The notes beneath the pieces are model-generated. The model was given only the letters and a program-made list of their open reading frames with translations. It was not told the origin of the DNA and made no database searches. A DNA stretch of 34,363 bases from JAGOJE01 sp964553715 (GTDB taxonomy: Bacteria > Pseudomonadota > Alphaproteobacteria > Rickettsiales > Rickettsiaceae): assembly GCA_964553715.1 (NCBI GenBank), contig CAZKKY010000013.1, positions 1-34,363 on the forward strand, written 5' to 3'. Position 1 is the first letter of the stretch. Every line of letters begins with the position of its first letter. Both the position numbers and the translations under genes were made by a program. Below, piece after piece: positions 26,452-34,025 of the stretch.

Positions 26452-27461
26452 TAAATTATTAGAAGTTCTGCTATTTGCACAGCATTTAGAGCAGCACCCT
26501 TCCTTAAATTATCACAAGTTATCCACATATTTAAACTATTTGGCCTTGTATCATCATTTCTTATACGCATAACAAATATTTCATCCTCTCCTACTGTCTC
26601 AACAGGAGTTATATATTGCATTTCAGAGTCCATAGTAATTACCCTGACTCCTTCTGATTCTTGCAAGATTTCTGATGCTTCAACTGCGTCCATATCACGC
26701 TCAAATTCTACATTCACAGAAATAGAATGACCAATAAAAAGAGGAACGCGTACAGATGTAATTGTGGATTTTACATGGCTTCCCATTATTTTTGTTAATT
26801 CTGCGGAAATCTTCTGTTCTTCTTCGGTGTAATAATCATCCTCAAAATCACCAATTTTGGGAATTAAGTTAAATGCGATTTGCCTCTCAAATACTTTGCT
26901 TTTTAATTGCTCTAGCATAAACTTACTTTTTGTTTGATTATGTAGTTCGTCCATCGCCGCCCTTCCAGCACCAGATGTAGATTGATAAGTAGAAGCTACT
27001 ATTCTTTTGATTTTTGATGCGTTATCCAGAGGCTTTAGCGCTACAGATATTGGAATAGCTATGCAATTAGGATTTGATATAATACAAGACTTCATAGAAG
27101 GATTTATCAAATGCCCATTTACCTCTGGCACGATTAGCAGAACATCATCTTCCATTCTAAAAAGTGAAGTTTTGTCTATAACAACTGCTCCCATTTCTGC
27201 AGCATTACGTACAAATTTTCTTGAAATATGAGACCCAGCAGAGCTAAATATTATATCTATATTTTTAAAATCGAACCCATCTAAACTTTCTATAGGTAGA
27301 ACTCCTTCTTCCCCAAAACTCACTTTTTTCCCTACTGATTCTGAAGATGCTATAGCATGAATTTTATTAATAGGAAACCTTCTTTCGGATAATATAGAAA
27401 TTGTCTCTCTACCAACATTACCAGTTGCCCCAACTACAGCTACATTATATTTTTTTGTCAT
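26451..27461 (-). CDS. asd: Aspartate-semialdehyde dehydrogenase
   Basis: 336 residues, full length. NADP-binding GATGNVGRE (11-19), catalytic Cys133 in SNPNCIAIP, STYQSTSGAGR (157-167), and His245 in RVPLFIGHS. It reduces aspartyl phosphate to aspartate semialdehyde, the entry to diaminopimelate (and lysine, threonine, methionine). With murG and ftsW in the window this supports mDAP-type peptidoglycan precursor synthesis. It lies 1 nt after the HIT gene. Confidence 0.96.
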   Translation of the reverse strand: MTKKYNVAVVGATGNVGRETISILSERRFPINKIHAIASSESVGKKVSFGEEGVLPIESLDGFDFKNIDIIFSSAGSHISRKFVRNAAEMGAVVIDKTSLFRMEDDVLLIVPEVNGHLINPSMKSCIISNPNCIAIPISVALKPLDNASKIKRIVASTYQSTSGAGRAAMDELHNQTKSKFMLEQLKSKVFERQIAFNLIPKIGDFEDDYYTEEEQKISAELTKIMGSHVKSTITSVRVPLFIGHSISVNVEFERDMDAVEASEILQESEGVRVITMDSEMQYITPVETVGEDEIFVMRIRNDDTRPNSLNMWITCDNLRKGAALNAVQIAELLII

Positions 27462-27462
27462 A

Positions 27463-27816
27463 TTATTTACCTATTAATCCACCAAATTTTGCACCGCTAA
27501 GTATGTGAGTATGAAAATGAAAAACACTTTGACCGCTTTCGTCTCCAATATTTGTACATATCCTAAAACTTTCTAAATTAAGACTTTTAGCTATCTCTTG
27601 TACTTTAGTAAAGTAATAAGAAACTTCCTCACTCGATGCTTTATCAATAAAATCTACATAGTCTATATATTCACCCTTAGGAATAACAAGTATATGTGTA
27701 GGAGCAACAGGGAAAGCATCAAAAAATGCTAGAACTAGTTTATCCTCGTAAATTTTATTAGATAGAATTTCGCCTCTGATAATTTTAGCGAAAATGTTGT
27801 TTTTATCATATTGCAT
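27463..27816 (-). CDS. HIT-family nucleotide-binding hydrolase
   Basis: 117 residues, typical of the HinT branch. The histidine triad is HFHTH (100-104, His100/102/104) in QSVFHFHTHILSG. The N-terminus shows NIFAKIIRGEI and PVAPTHILVIPK, family hallmarks. Members hydrolyse purine nucleoside phosphoramidates and adenylated lysines. It is the first gene of an apparent HIT-asd-DUF167 transcript, separated from the tRNA gene by structured non-coding DNA. Confidence 0.95.
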   Translation of the reverse strand: MQYDKNNIFAKIIRGEILSNKIYEDKLVLAFFDAFPVAPTHILVIPKGEYIDYVDFIDKASSEEVSYYFTKVQEIAKSLNLESFRICTNIGDESGQSVFHFHTHILSGAKFGGLIGK

Positions 27817-27870
27817 TATATTTATTCCTTAGACTGTATATAGTTTTACTATTTTAGTTTAATAAAGAGT

Positions 27871-27915
27871 GCATAAGTTAAAGAGGTTTTATTTTAGTTT
27901 CTCTGTTGCTTATGC
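27871..27915 (-). other. Hairpin in the leader region of the HIT-asd transcript
   Basis: Arms GCATAAGTTAAAGAG (27871-27885) and CTCTGTTGCTTATGC (27901-27915) form an imperfect 15-bp stem with a 15-nt loop, about 55 nt before the HIT start codon on the minus strand. It might be a leader structure or a terminator for upstream RNA. Confidence 0.45.
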
Positions 27916-28020
27916 TTTAGACCACTATAGCACAACATTATATCAAGTGGCACTCATGCTTTTAGTAAATTTTACAATTTTTATATTGCTTTTGGTATTA
28001 GCTTTACCTATGGACATTAT

Positions 28021-28100
28021 CTATAATTGTTTCTAAGAAATTCTAACACAAATAGTATGCATTTTCAATTTCTTAAGATTCTCACTTAAGACAATTATAG
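28021..28100. repeat. 10-bp perfect inverted repeat spaced by 60 bp
   Basis: CTATAATTGT (28021-28030) and ACAATTATAG (28091-28100) are perfect complements, with further partial pairing inward (TTCTAAGAAAT against ATTTCTTAAG). The function is not evident. Confidence 0.5.
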
Positions 28101-28148
28101 CTCTTGTACGGAATAAATTTTCATTTAAAAAAATAAAAAAGTACTTTT

Positions 28149-28225
<77 letters not shown>

Positions 28226-28237
28226 TCAAGGAAGTGC

Positions 28238-28266
28238 TATGTGAAAAATGGCTGCAACTTATTCAA
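28238..28266 (-). promoter_or_regulatory. Weak promoter-like boxes positioned for tRNA-fMet (repeat copy 1)
   Basis: TTGAAT (28266-28261), a 17-nt spacer, CACATA (28243-28238). A transcript would begin near 28231, about 6 nt before the tRNA 5' end. The -10 is poor. The same boxes recur in copy 2 at 28388-28383 and 28365-28360. Confidence 0.35.
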
Positions 28267-28482
28267 TTTCGTAAATCTGCGATGCTCACGTAGAAACCTA
28301 CGCTCCGCTTCTTTATTACTCATTTCGTAGTTTCGCTCACTTTTGACAAAGCATCGTGCTATGTGAAAAATGGCTGCAACTTATTCAATTTCATAATCTT
28401 CAACACTCACGTAGAAAAATCTACGCTCTGCTTCTTGATTACTAATCTCATAGCTTCGCTTATCTTTTACAAAGCATCATAA

Positions 28483-28511
28483 TATATAAAAATGACTACT
28501 CACTTTGTCAA
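28483..28511 (-). promoter_or_regulatory. Near-consensus promoter in the partial repeat copy
   Basis: TTGACA (28511-28506), a 17-nt spacer, TATATA (28488-28483), in register with the weaker boxes of copies 1 and 2. A transcript from here would start near 28476 and run through both full repeats into the tRNA. Confidence 0.5.
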
Positions 28512-28562
28512 TTTTTAAAAAACTCAAAATTCTAGACCTAAAAATATGAAAGACCTATAGCA

Positions 28563-28781
28563 CTATATAAAAGAAATTCCTGAAAATTTCTTGTTAAAAG
28601 CACTAATATTTTGGTTAGATTCATTAGCACTAGTAACACCTTGCTTTGTCCAAGCAGGGTGTTTACGAAAATCAACGTCCATCAACAATTCTTCACCTGG
28701 ATAGGTAGACATAGTATCAAATTTATCTTTGCCTATCTTAATTGTAAGAGGCTTATATTTTGGATGAATATCTTGTTTCAT
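28563..28781 (-). CDS. rpmE: 50S ribosomal protein L31
   Basis: 72 residues from ATG 28781: MKQDIHPKYKPLTIKI, then FDTMSTYPGEELLMDVDFRKHPAWT, the L31 pattern. There are no Cys, so it is the zinc-free type. The ATG is preferred over a GTG two codons upstream because AGGTG lies 8 nt before it. It closely follows rpmB. Confidence 0.95.
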   Translation of the reverse strand: MKQDIHPKYKPLTIKIGKDKFDTMSTYPGEELLMDVDFRKHPAWTKQGVTSANESNQNISAFNKKFSGISFI

Positions 28782-28795
28782 AACCACTGCACCTA

Positions 28796-29086
28796 TTAAT
28801 TCACTTTGTTAATAAGCTTTTTAAGCTTAGCTTTGATAGTTAAAGCATTTTTAGACAATAAAGAGTCCTTAGCTTTTAGTAAGTATCCATCAAGCCCACC
28901 GTGCATTTCTACTGTCTTGATAGCTCTTGCAGCGACTCTAAAGCTATAAGTATTAGAAAGCAAATCGCTCATCAAAGAAACCTTACGAAGATTTGGTAAA
29001 AATTTACGTCTGGTTTTACGCTCAGAGTGAGAAACATTGTTCCCGCTCATAACCCCAACACCACTTAATTCACATAGTCTAGACAT
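28796..29086 (-). CDS. rpmB: 50S ribosomal protein L28
   Basis: 96 residues from ATG 29086: MSRLCELSGVGVMSGNNVSH, then KTRRKFLPNLRKV, the L28 signature. A longer reading from TTG 29116 is rejected: GAGG (29095-29092) is well spaced for 29086 and the predicted transcript start is near 29116. It heads an rpmB-rpmE unit (14 nt between stop and next ATG). Confidence 0.96.
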   Translation of the reverse strand: MSRLCELSGVGVMSGNNVSHSERKTRRKFLPNLRKVSLMSDLLSNTYSFRVAARAIKTVEMHGGLDGYLLKAKDSLLSKNALTIKAKLKKLINKVN

Positions 29087-29122
29087 TCTTGCCTCACATA
29101 TTCCTATAAATTTCAATTACCA

Positions 29123-29150
29123 ATCATATTGATTTTTCGTACTGTGTCAA
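29123..29150 (-). promoter_or_regulatory. Promoter of rpmB-rpmE
   Basis: TTGACA (29150-29145), a 16-nt spacer, TATGAT (29128-29123), near consensus. Predicted start about 29116, which supports ATG 29086 as the rpmB start. Confidence 0.6.
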
Positions 29151-29352
29151 TTACTTTCTTACACTCTAGTAGATTGCAGAGCAGTTACTTACAATATCTT
29201 AAACAGACCTTTCAAGTAAAGAAAGGCATAATATATTGTTTAAAATTTCTTCACACTTGCTACGCATGCCTTATAAACCAAGATCTGTAAAGTTATTCTT
29301 AATATAGATTTGCATTTTACTTTAAAAAATTGTATATAGTAGTGTAGAGTGC

Positions 29353-29401
29353 TTGACACTTAGTTCAAACAAATGTTAATGTACTAAATCATATTTAGTA
29401 C
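29353..29401 (+). promoter_or_regulatory. Candidate promoter and operator-like palindrome upstream of SURF1
   Basis: TTGACA (29353-29358), an 18-nt spacer, TAATGT (29377-29382). Overlapping the -10 and expected start is a perfect dyad, GTACTAAAT (29381-29389), CAT, ATTTAGTAC (29393-29401), followed by a short T-run. It may be an operator or a 5' hairpin. Confidence 0.4.
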
Positions 29402-29485
29402 TAGTTTTTGTGTATATTTAGCTTCTGAGGATTATACAAAAACTCTGCATTTTTAATTAATAACACAAATATTTGAAGAAAATAT

Positions 29486-30223
29486 ATGATGATCAAATTT
29501 AAACCGGTACCAACTATTTTGGTAACCCTAGGCTTTGTAATTCTTATGTCTCTTGGCATTTGGCAATTAGAGCGCATGGCATTTAAAGATCGCATGATCG
29601 CCGATATAACTGAAAAAGCTTCTCAAAATAGCGTTTCTTTCCCTAAAGGATTAAAGCCAACACCTGCAGAAGAATATAAAAAATATAAGCTAAAAGGAAG
29701 ATTCATAGAAGGCAAAGATATGTTTTTGTTTAGCCACAACTATCTTACTCCTCGCGGACATGGTTTGTCTATTCTTACTCCCTTTTTAACTACTGATGGA
29801 GAATACATAATAGTAAACAGAGGTTGGACCAAAGGTAAAAAACATCCTGAAACTTTACCTAAAAAAACTAATGGAGAAATAGAGATTACTACTATTATTA
29901 CTCCAAGAGGGCCTCGCGGCGCGTTCTTACCTAAAAATCTGTTAGATCAAAATCTTTGGTTAGCACCTGATATAGAAGAAATGAAGATTTTTACAGGTCT
30001 TGATATCAATACTGATATGTATATGATGATGATAGAGGACAACGATCAGACAATCATAGACTATCATTTATTAATACCGCACCATTCTGATTTTACTCAA
30101 ATAGACTCTATGCAGCATAAATATTATGCAATAACATGGTTTGCTCTAGCTGGCATTCTTTTATTAATGGCATATTCTGGCGCAAGAAAAGCTGCAAAAG
30201 AAGAACATCAAAATCTACTGTAA
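29486..30223 (+). CDS. SURF1-family cytochrome oxidase assembly protein
   Basis: 245 residues. N-terminal membrane segment (about 9-24) containing TLGFVILMSLGIWQLERMAFK, the SURF1 signature (G.WQL.R...K). Mid-part: KYKLKGRFIEGKDMFLF and IIVNRGWTKG (the conserved VNRGW). C-terminal membrane segment (about 215-232) preceded by HKYYAITWFALA, matching HLxYAxxWFxLA. It assists heme a insertion into cytochrome oxidase subunit I, consistent with coxC elsewhere in the window. An adjacent Met at codon 2 is an equally good start. Confidence 0.96.
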   Translation: MMIKFKPVPTILVTLGFVILMSLGIWQLERMAFKDRMIADITEKASQNSVSFPKGLKPTPAEEYKKYKLKGRFIEGKDMFLFSHNYLTPRGHGLSILTPFLTTDGEYIIVNRGWTKGKKHPETLPKKTNGEIEITTIITPRGPRGAFLPKNLLDQNLWLAPDIEEMKIFTGLDINTDMYMMMIEDNDQTIIDYHLLIPHHSDFTQIDSMQHKYYAITWFALAGILLLMAYSGARKAAKEEHQNLL

Positions 30224-30279
30224 TATTATAATTCATTAGATGGTTTAGATTAAGAACAGGGCATAAAAGAACAATTTCG

Positions 30280-30307
30280 TTGACAGGCCCTGTCTTTTTA
30301 ATATAAT
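30280..30307 (+). promoter_or_regulatory. Strong promoter of rpmH-rnpA
   Basis: Perfect TTGACA (30280-30285), a 16-nt spacer, perfect TATAAT (30302-30307); start near 30314, 24 nt before the rpmH ATG. The spacer starts within a dyad GACAG-GCC-CTGTC followed by TTTTT (30282-30299), which could also terminate SURF1 transcripts. Confidence 0.75.
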
Positions 30308-30337
30308 TTGGCAAAATTTATTTATGAGTTATTCATC

Positions 30338-30472
30338 ATGAAACGTACATTTCAACCTAGCAATTTAGTAAGAAAAAGAAGGCACGGCTTTAGGGCTCGT
30401 ATGGCTACAGTTGGTGGTAGAGAAGTTATAAGAAGACGTCGTGCAAAAGGAAGAAAAAAAATCTCAGCATAA
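30338..30472 (+). CDS. rpmH: 50S ribosomal protein L34
   Basis: 44 residues, beginning MKRTFQPSNLVRKRRHGFRA and ending AKGRKKISA, the L34 pattern throughout. It is read from a near-perfect promoter. Its last 32 bases overlap the predicted start of rnpA in another frame. Confidence 0.97.
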   Translation: MKRTFQPSNLVRKRRHGFRARMATVGGREVIRRRRAKGRKKISA

Positions 30473-30905
30473 GATTAGGATAATTCCTTTAAGGGACCAA
30501 TCTTCTTTTGATAAAGCAAATAAGTTAGGCAAAAAGAATCATAGTGCACATATGGTTCTTATTACTTATATTGATAAAAGCTTTAACTCTCTTGAATCTG
30601 GTCTGTCTAGCTCTCATTGTATAAATAACAATTCTGAAGATCTATTGCAGCCAATCCCTATTCATTTAGGCCTTAAAATACCTAAGAAACTCGGTAATGC
30701 TGTAACTAGAAATAAGATACGCCGGAGAATAAAGTCTGTAGTACATAATTTACATACTGCTTTTGATTTACCATTTATTAAAAACCGTGTTATTGTAATT
30801 ATACCTAGAAAAAATATCGAAAATTTAAAATACCATCTTTTACAAGATGAAATCTTTAAAATGTTATCTTACTACAGAGACAAAAGCGCGAATGTAATAA
30901 AATGA
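30441..30905 (+). CDS. rnpA: Ribonuclease P protein component
   Basis: 154 residues from a GTG at 30441, lying inside rpmH. Family features: FDKANKLGKKNHSAHMVL, HLGLKIPKKLGNAVTRNKIRRRIK with the RNR-type motif at 90-96, and NRVIVIIPR. It binds the catalytic RNA and aids tRNA 5' processing. Between the first strand and the RNR helix there is an inserted Ser/Asn-rich stretch (about 48-70), longer than in E. coli. No ATG is available early in the frame, so the exact start is uncertain; GTG with an AGAAG-type Shine-Dalgarno is the best choice. The stop overlaps the AlaX start (ATGA). Confidence 0.92.
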   Translation: MQKEEKKSQHKIRIIPLRDQSSFDKANKLGKKNHSAHMVLITYIDKSFNSLESGLSSSHCINNNSEDLLQPIPIHLGLKIPKKLGNAVTRNKIRRRIKSVVHNLHTAFDLPFIKNRVIVIIPRKNIENLKYHLLQDEIFKMLSYYRDKSANVIK

Positions 30906-31594
30906 CTAAAAGATTATATCTTGAAAATACATATAATTTTTCTTCTGAAGGACATATTATAAAGATAGAACAAGACGAAAAGGGTGTTTTTTTAATATTG
31001 GACCAGACAATATTTTATCCTCAATCAGGAGGACAACCATCCGATATTGGTATAATTAAAAATGATCACTTCGAAACAATTGTAAAGCATGTAAGTACAA
31101 TTAATAACGAAATAAGACATTATATAACATCTGGATATAATGAAATTCTTATAGATTCAAAAATATATTCTACAATTGACCAAGAAAGAAGACTACTTAA
31201 CGCTCGATACCATACTGCAGCGCATCTTTTAGGTAATGTAGTAGAAATTAAAGCAATAAAAGGGCATTCATTTTCAGGAGAAGCATATGTTGAATTTCTA
31301 TCAGATATAGATATAGATAAAAATAAAATTCAACTATCTATTAATGAAGCAATAATAAATAACCTTAAAACTAAAATTTTTGAGACTGACCAAGATTCTT
31401 TTGAAAAAAATTTTTATAAGTTACCTTATGATATTCCACAAAATAAAAATTTTCGCGCTATGCAAATAGGTGATATGTTTCCAGTACCTTGTGGAGGCAC
31501 ACACCTTAGCTCAACCAAAGAAATTGGCAACCTATCTATTAGCAAAATAAAACTTAAAAATAATATATTGCGTATTTCATATATATTATTATAA
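30902..31594 (+). CDS. AlaX-type alanyl-tRNA editing protein
   Basis: 230 residues, the AlaX-II size. Resembles the editing half of alanyl-tRNA synthetase: QTIFYPQSGGQPSDIG (35-50), zinc ligands His104 and His108 in ARYHTAAHLL, and Cys197/His201 in VPCGGTHL. It hydrolyses mischarged Ser- or Gly-tRNA(Ala) in trans. Its start overlaps the rnpA stop by 4 nt, so it is coupled to rpmH-rnpA, where yidD/yidC or engB is more usual. Confidence 0.93.
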   Translation: MTKRLYLENTYNFSSEGHIIKIEQDEKGVFLILDQTIFYPQSGGQPSDIGIIKNDHFETIVKHVSTINNEIRHYITSGYNEILIDSKIYSTIDQERRLLNARYHTAAHLLGNVVEIKAIKGHSFSGEAYVEFLSDIDIDKNKIQLSINEAIINNLKTKIFETDQDSFEKNFYKLPYDIPQNKNFRAMQIGDMFPVPCGGTHLSSTKEIGNLSISKIKLKNNILRISYILL

Positions 31595-31686
31595 ATCACT
31601 ATTTTAGCATTATTTTCAATTTTTGATTGCGCCTAAAATACGCTTATTATAGAGTCTATAAATCACACTATATTTCGCGAGGAATT

Positions 31687-33858
31687 TTGGACAATAATAG
31701 ATCAATCACTACAGTTTGCGTAATAGGATCTGGCGTTATGGGCGCCGGAATAGCTGCGCAAATAGCAAACTCCTCTACTAAAGTATTGTTATTTGATATT
31801 GCATCTAACGAAGAAGAGCGATCTTCAATTACTAAACAAGCATTAACAAAAATGCTTGTTACAAAGCCAGAACCTTTATCTCACCCATCTAAACTAGACT
31901 TAATAACACCATGTAATTTGGAAGATGATCTTGAAAAAATTAGGGAATGCGACCTTGTAATTGAAGCTATAGTAGAAAATATAAATATAAAGCAAGAACT
32001 ATATAAAAAACTCTTACCCTATCTCAAAAAAAATGTCATTTTATCATCTAACACTTCTACGCTAAATCTGCATCTATTAAAGCAAGAATTACCGAAATCT
32101 ATCACAACAAATTTTATTATACTGCATTTTTTTAACCCTCCAAGATATATGCCACTTCTAGAACTTGTAACAGACGATGAGACAAATCATGAAACAAAAA
32201 AACTAGCTATAGATTTTGCCTCTCGTAAATTAGGGAAAGAAGTAGTAGAATGCAGAGATACACCTGGTTTTATAGCTAACCGTATTGGTTGCTTTTTCTT
32301 AGAGCTGTCTTTAAACAAAGCTTTAGAATATAACGTAGATATAGAAATAATAGATTACATCATGCATAAATATTTATACTTACCAAATACTGGTGTATTT
32401 GGTTTGTATGATTTAATAGGTATAGATGTAATGAGGCTGATTTCTACATCTTTATTAGAATCTCTTCCTAATCATGATAAATTTCGCGAAATATATAAAA
32501 ACCATCAACAAATCAGCCAAATGATAGATCAAAAATACACTGGCCGAAAAGGACTTGGAGGTTTTTACAGAATAAAAAATATAGACGGTACCAAAATAAA
32601 GGAAGTAATCAATCTTACGACCATGGAATATAGTAAATGCAAAGATGAAAAATATGATTTTGGTAGAAATATCAATGATGTTTTATCTCTAACTAATAAT
32701 ATAGGGATGGCAATAAAAGATATAATAATCGCATTTGGAAGCTATGTTATATCTATATCCGATGATATCTGCGATAATATATATGATATAGATAAAGTAA
32801 TGCGTCTTGGATATAACTGGAAATATGGTCCATTTGAACTATTTTATAGTGTTATTAAAAATGGTTTTAAAATTATAGAAGAATCTCAACATAATCCCTA
32901 TAGCTTTCTTAAAACAGAAGAGTATAAGAATATTGATAGCAAATATTTCTTATCAGAAACTAATAATTTATCAAAATATAATAAAAAATATCTACTTGAA
33001 AATGACTCATGTAAACTATCTCTTCTAAAGAATGATTCATTATGTTTTTCAATATCTACTAAAATGAATTGCCTGAATCATGAAATTTTTACTAGTCTTT
33101 CTGATGCAATATCTTACGCCCAAGAAAATAATAAAAGGCTTTATATCTATAGCGATTCTTATCATTTTTCTGCTGGTGCAAATCTGAGTATTTTTTTAGA
33201 TAACATACATAATAACAATTGGCGTAATATTGAAGAATTTATAACACTTGGCCAATATACTATGCAAAAAATAAAACATTCTGGCATAGAAGTAATTTCA
33301 TGCGCTTCAGGGGCAGCACTTGGCGGAGGATCAGAGCTTCTCTTACATAGCTCGCTTGTTTATGCTCACCAACAATTATCAGCTGGCCTTGTTGAATCCA
33401 ATCTTGGATTAATACCAGCATTTGGGGGAACAAAAGAAATGGTTATTAGAGGTAGCAAATCAGAAACTCTCCTGGTAAAAAACCTTAAAAACATCGTTTT
33501 TGCAAATAAAACATCCTCAGCAGACCATTTCTCATATGATTATGACATAAAATTATATGTGAATATGAATAGATCTTACTTACTTGAAGAAGCATTAGAA
33601 ATAACAGATCTCTACCCTATCACAATTCATGAAAAACAAATGGCTGAAAAAGTGTATATATTACCAAAATTTGATCTGGAAAAAGAGATAGATTTTAATT
33701 CTCTTGATAAACATAGGATAAAAATTGCTAATTATTTACAATTACTATCCGGAATGAAAATGAATGAAAATAATCTTTTAGATTTTGAAAGGGAGATTTT
33801 TATGGAACTTATATCTACTGAAGAAGTACGATTTCTATTAGGTAAAATAATTAAATAA
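31687..33858 (+). CDS. FadN-type 3-hydroxyacyl-CoA dehydrogenase / enoyl-CoA hydratase
   Basis: 723 residues from TTG 31687. That start is chosen because GAGGA lies just upstream and the NAD fold begins at once; a TTG at 31627 adds 20 unrelated residues. N-terminal dehydrogenase: VIGSGVMGAG (12-21), His147 and Glu159 in HFFNPPRYMPLLELV, GFIANRIG. C-terminal hydratase domain: FSAGANLSIF, GAALGGGSELLL and GLVESNLGLIPAFGG, keeping both catalytic-type Glu. The order (dehydrogenase first) is that of FadN-like proteins rather than FadB. It carries out two middle steps of beta-oxidation; no acyl-CoA dehydrogenase or thiolase is nearby. Confidence 0.9.
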   Translation: MDNNRSITTVCVIGSGVMGAGIAAQIANSSTKVLLFDIASNEEERSSITKQALTKMLVTKPEPLSHPSKLDLITPCNLEDDLEKIRECDLVIEAIVENINIKQELYKKLLPYLKKNVILSSNTSTLNLHLLKQELPKSITTNFIILHFFNPPRYMPLLELVTDDETNHETKKLAIDFASRKLGKEVVECRDTPGFIANRIGCFFLELSLNKALEYNVDIEIIDYIMHKYLYLPNTGVFGLYDLIGIDVMRLISTSLLESLPNHDKFREIYKNHQQISQMIDQKYTGRKGLGGFYRIKNIDGTKIKEVINLTTMEYSKCKDEKYDFGRNINDVLSLTNNIGMAIKDIIIAFGSYVISISDDICDNIYDIDKVMRLGYNWKYGPFELFYSVIKNGFKIIEESQHNPYSFLKTEEYKNIDSKYFLSETNNLSKYNKKYLLENDSCKLSLLKNDSLCFSISTKMNCLNHEIFTSLSDAISYAQENNKRLYIYSDSYHFSAGANLSIFLDNIHNNNWRNIEEFITLGQYTMQKIKHSGIEVISCASGAALGGGSELLLHSSLVYAHQQLSAGLVESNLGLIPAFGGTKEMVIRGSKSETLLVKNLKNIVFANKTSSADHFSYDYDIKLYVNMNRSYLLEEALEITDLYPITIHEKQMAEKVYILPKFDLEKEIDFNSLDKHRIKIANYLQLLSGMKMNENNLLDFEREIFMELISTEEVRFLLGKIIK

Positions 33859-33969
33859 TACAAAAAAGTTTACTTTTGTTAACCGCGGTGAAAGTCCTAA
33901 AAACTTGAGACTAACCATACTGCACTTAATGTAGTAGTTGCAAAAAAATAACCTTTATATAAAAAAATC

Positions 33970-33998
33970 TTGATTTTGTAATAAAAATATAGCATAGT
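33970..33998 (+). promoter_or_regulatory. Candidate promoter of the Trm112-like gene
   Basis: TTGATT (33970-33975), a 17-nt spacer, CATAGT (33993-33998); start near 34005, about 21 nt before the ATG. Confidence 0.35.
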
Positions 33999-34025
33999 GT
34001 TAACTGAAAATAATAATATCGGTTC

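Larger units (their letters stand above)
27817..28148. other. 332-nt non-coding region with several inverted repeats
   Basis: No gene is seen. Two notable structures are listed separately: a hairpin at 27871-27915 and a long-spaced inverted repeat at 28021-28100. Also CCACT (near 27922) pairs with AGTGG (near 27946), and GAGTGC (near 27868) could pair with GCACTC near 27950, giving alternative foldings. A TATAAT on the minus strand lies at 27942-27937 without a clear -35 box. Confidence 0.5.
28234..28522. repeat. Tandem array of a ~122-bp unit, two full copies plus a partial
   Basis: Copy 1 28234-28355, copy 2 28356-28478, and a diverged partial copy 28479 to about 28522. Copies 1 and 2 begin with an identical run (GTGCTATGTGAAAAATGGCT onward). 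Each full unit holds a hairpin that is kept despite sequence change: CGTAG-AAAC-CTACG in copy 1 and CGTAGA-AAAA-TCTACG in copy 2. The minus strand of every copy carries a promoter-like pair of boxes with a 17-nt spacer. The array lies directly 5' of the initiator tRNA gene. Confidence 0.9.
28226..28562. other. 337-nt non-coding region filled by the tRNA-upstream repeat array
   Basis: No open frame. It is nearly all accounted for by the 122-bp repeats at 28234-28522, leaving a few dozen AT-rich bases before the rpmE stop. Confidence 0.8.
29087..29485. other. Divergent intergenic region between rpmB and SURF1 gene
   Basis: About 400 nt without a convincing gene. It holds the rpmB promoter, a small hairpin (CCTTTC, 7-nt loop, GAAAGG, 29208-29226), a candidate promoter and a palindrome upstream of SURF1. 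The rest is AT-rich and unremarkable. Confidence 0.6.

Noticed and set aside
26297..26572. Plus-strand frame across the DUF167/asd junction
   Set aside because: Both minus-strand genes are well supported and coupled; this frame has no recognisable features.
28234..28522. Possible CRISPR array
   Set aside because: The copies are about 122 bp, directly adjoining, without unique spacers, and number only two and a part.
29087..29116. Longer rpmB reading from TTG 29116
   Set aside because: The predicted transcript starts at about this base and a good Shine-Dalgarno points to ATG 29086, where the L28 family begins.
29401..29595. Minus-strand frame upstream of and into SURF1
   Set aside because: It crosses the SURF1 start and promoter; no supporting motif.
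31627..31686. Longer FadN-like reading from TTG 31627
   Set aside because: The extra 20 residues do not resemble the family and a GAGGA site favours TTG 31687.
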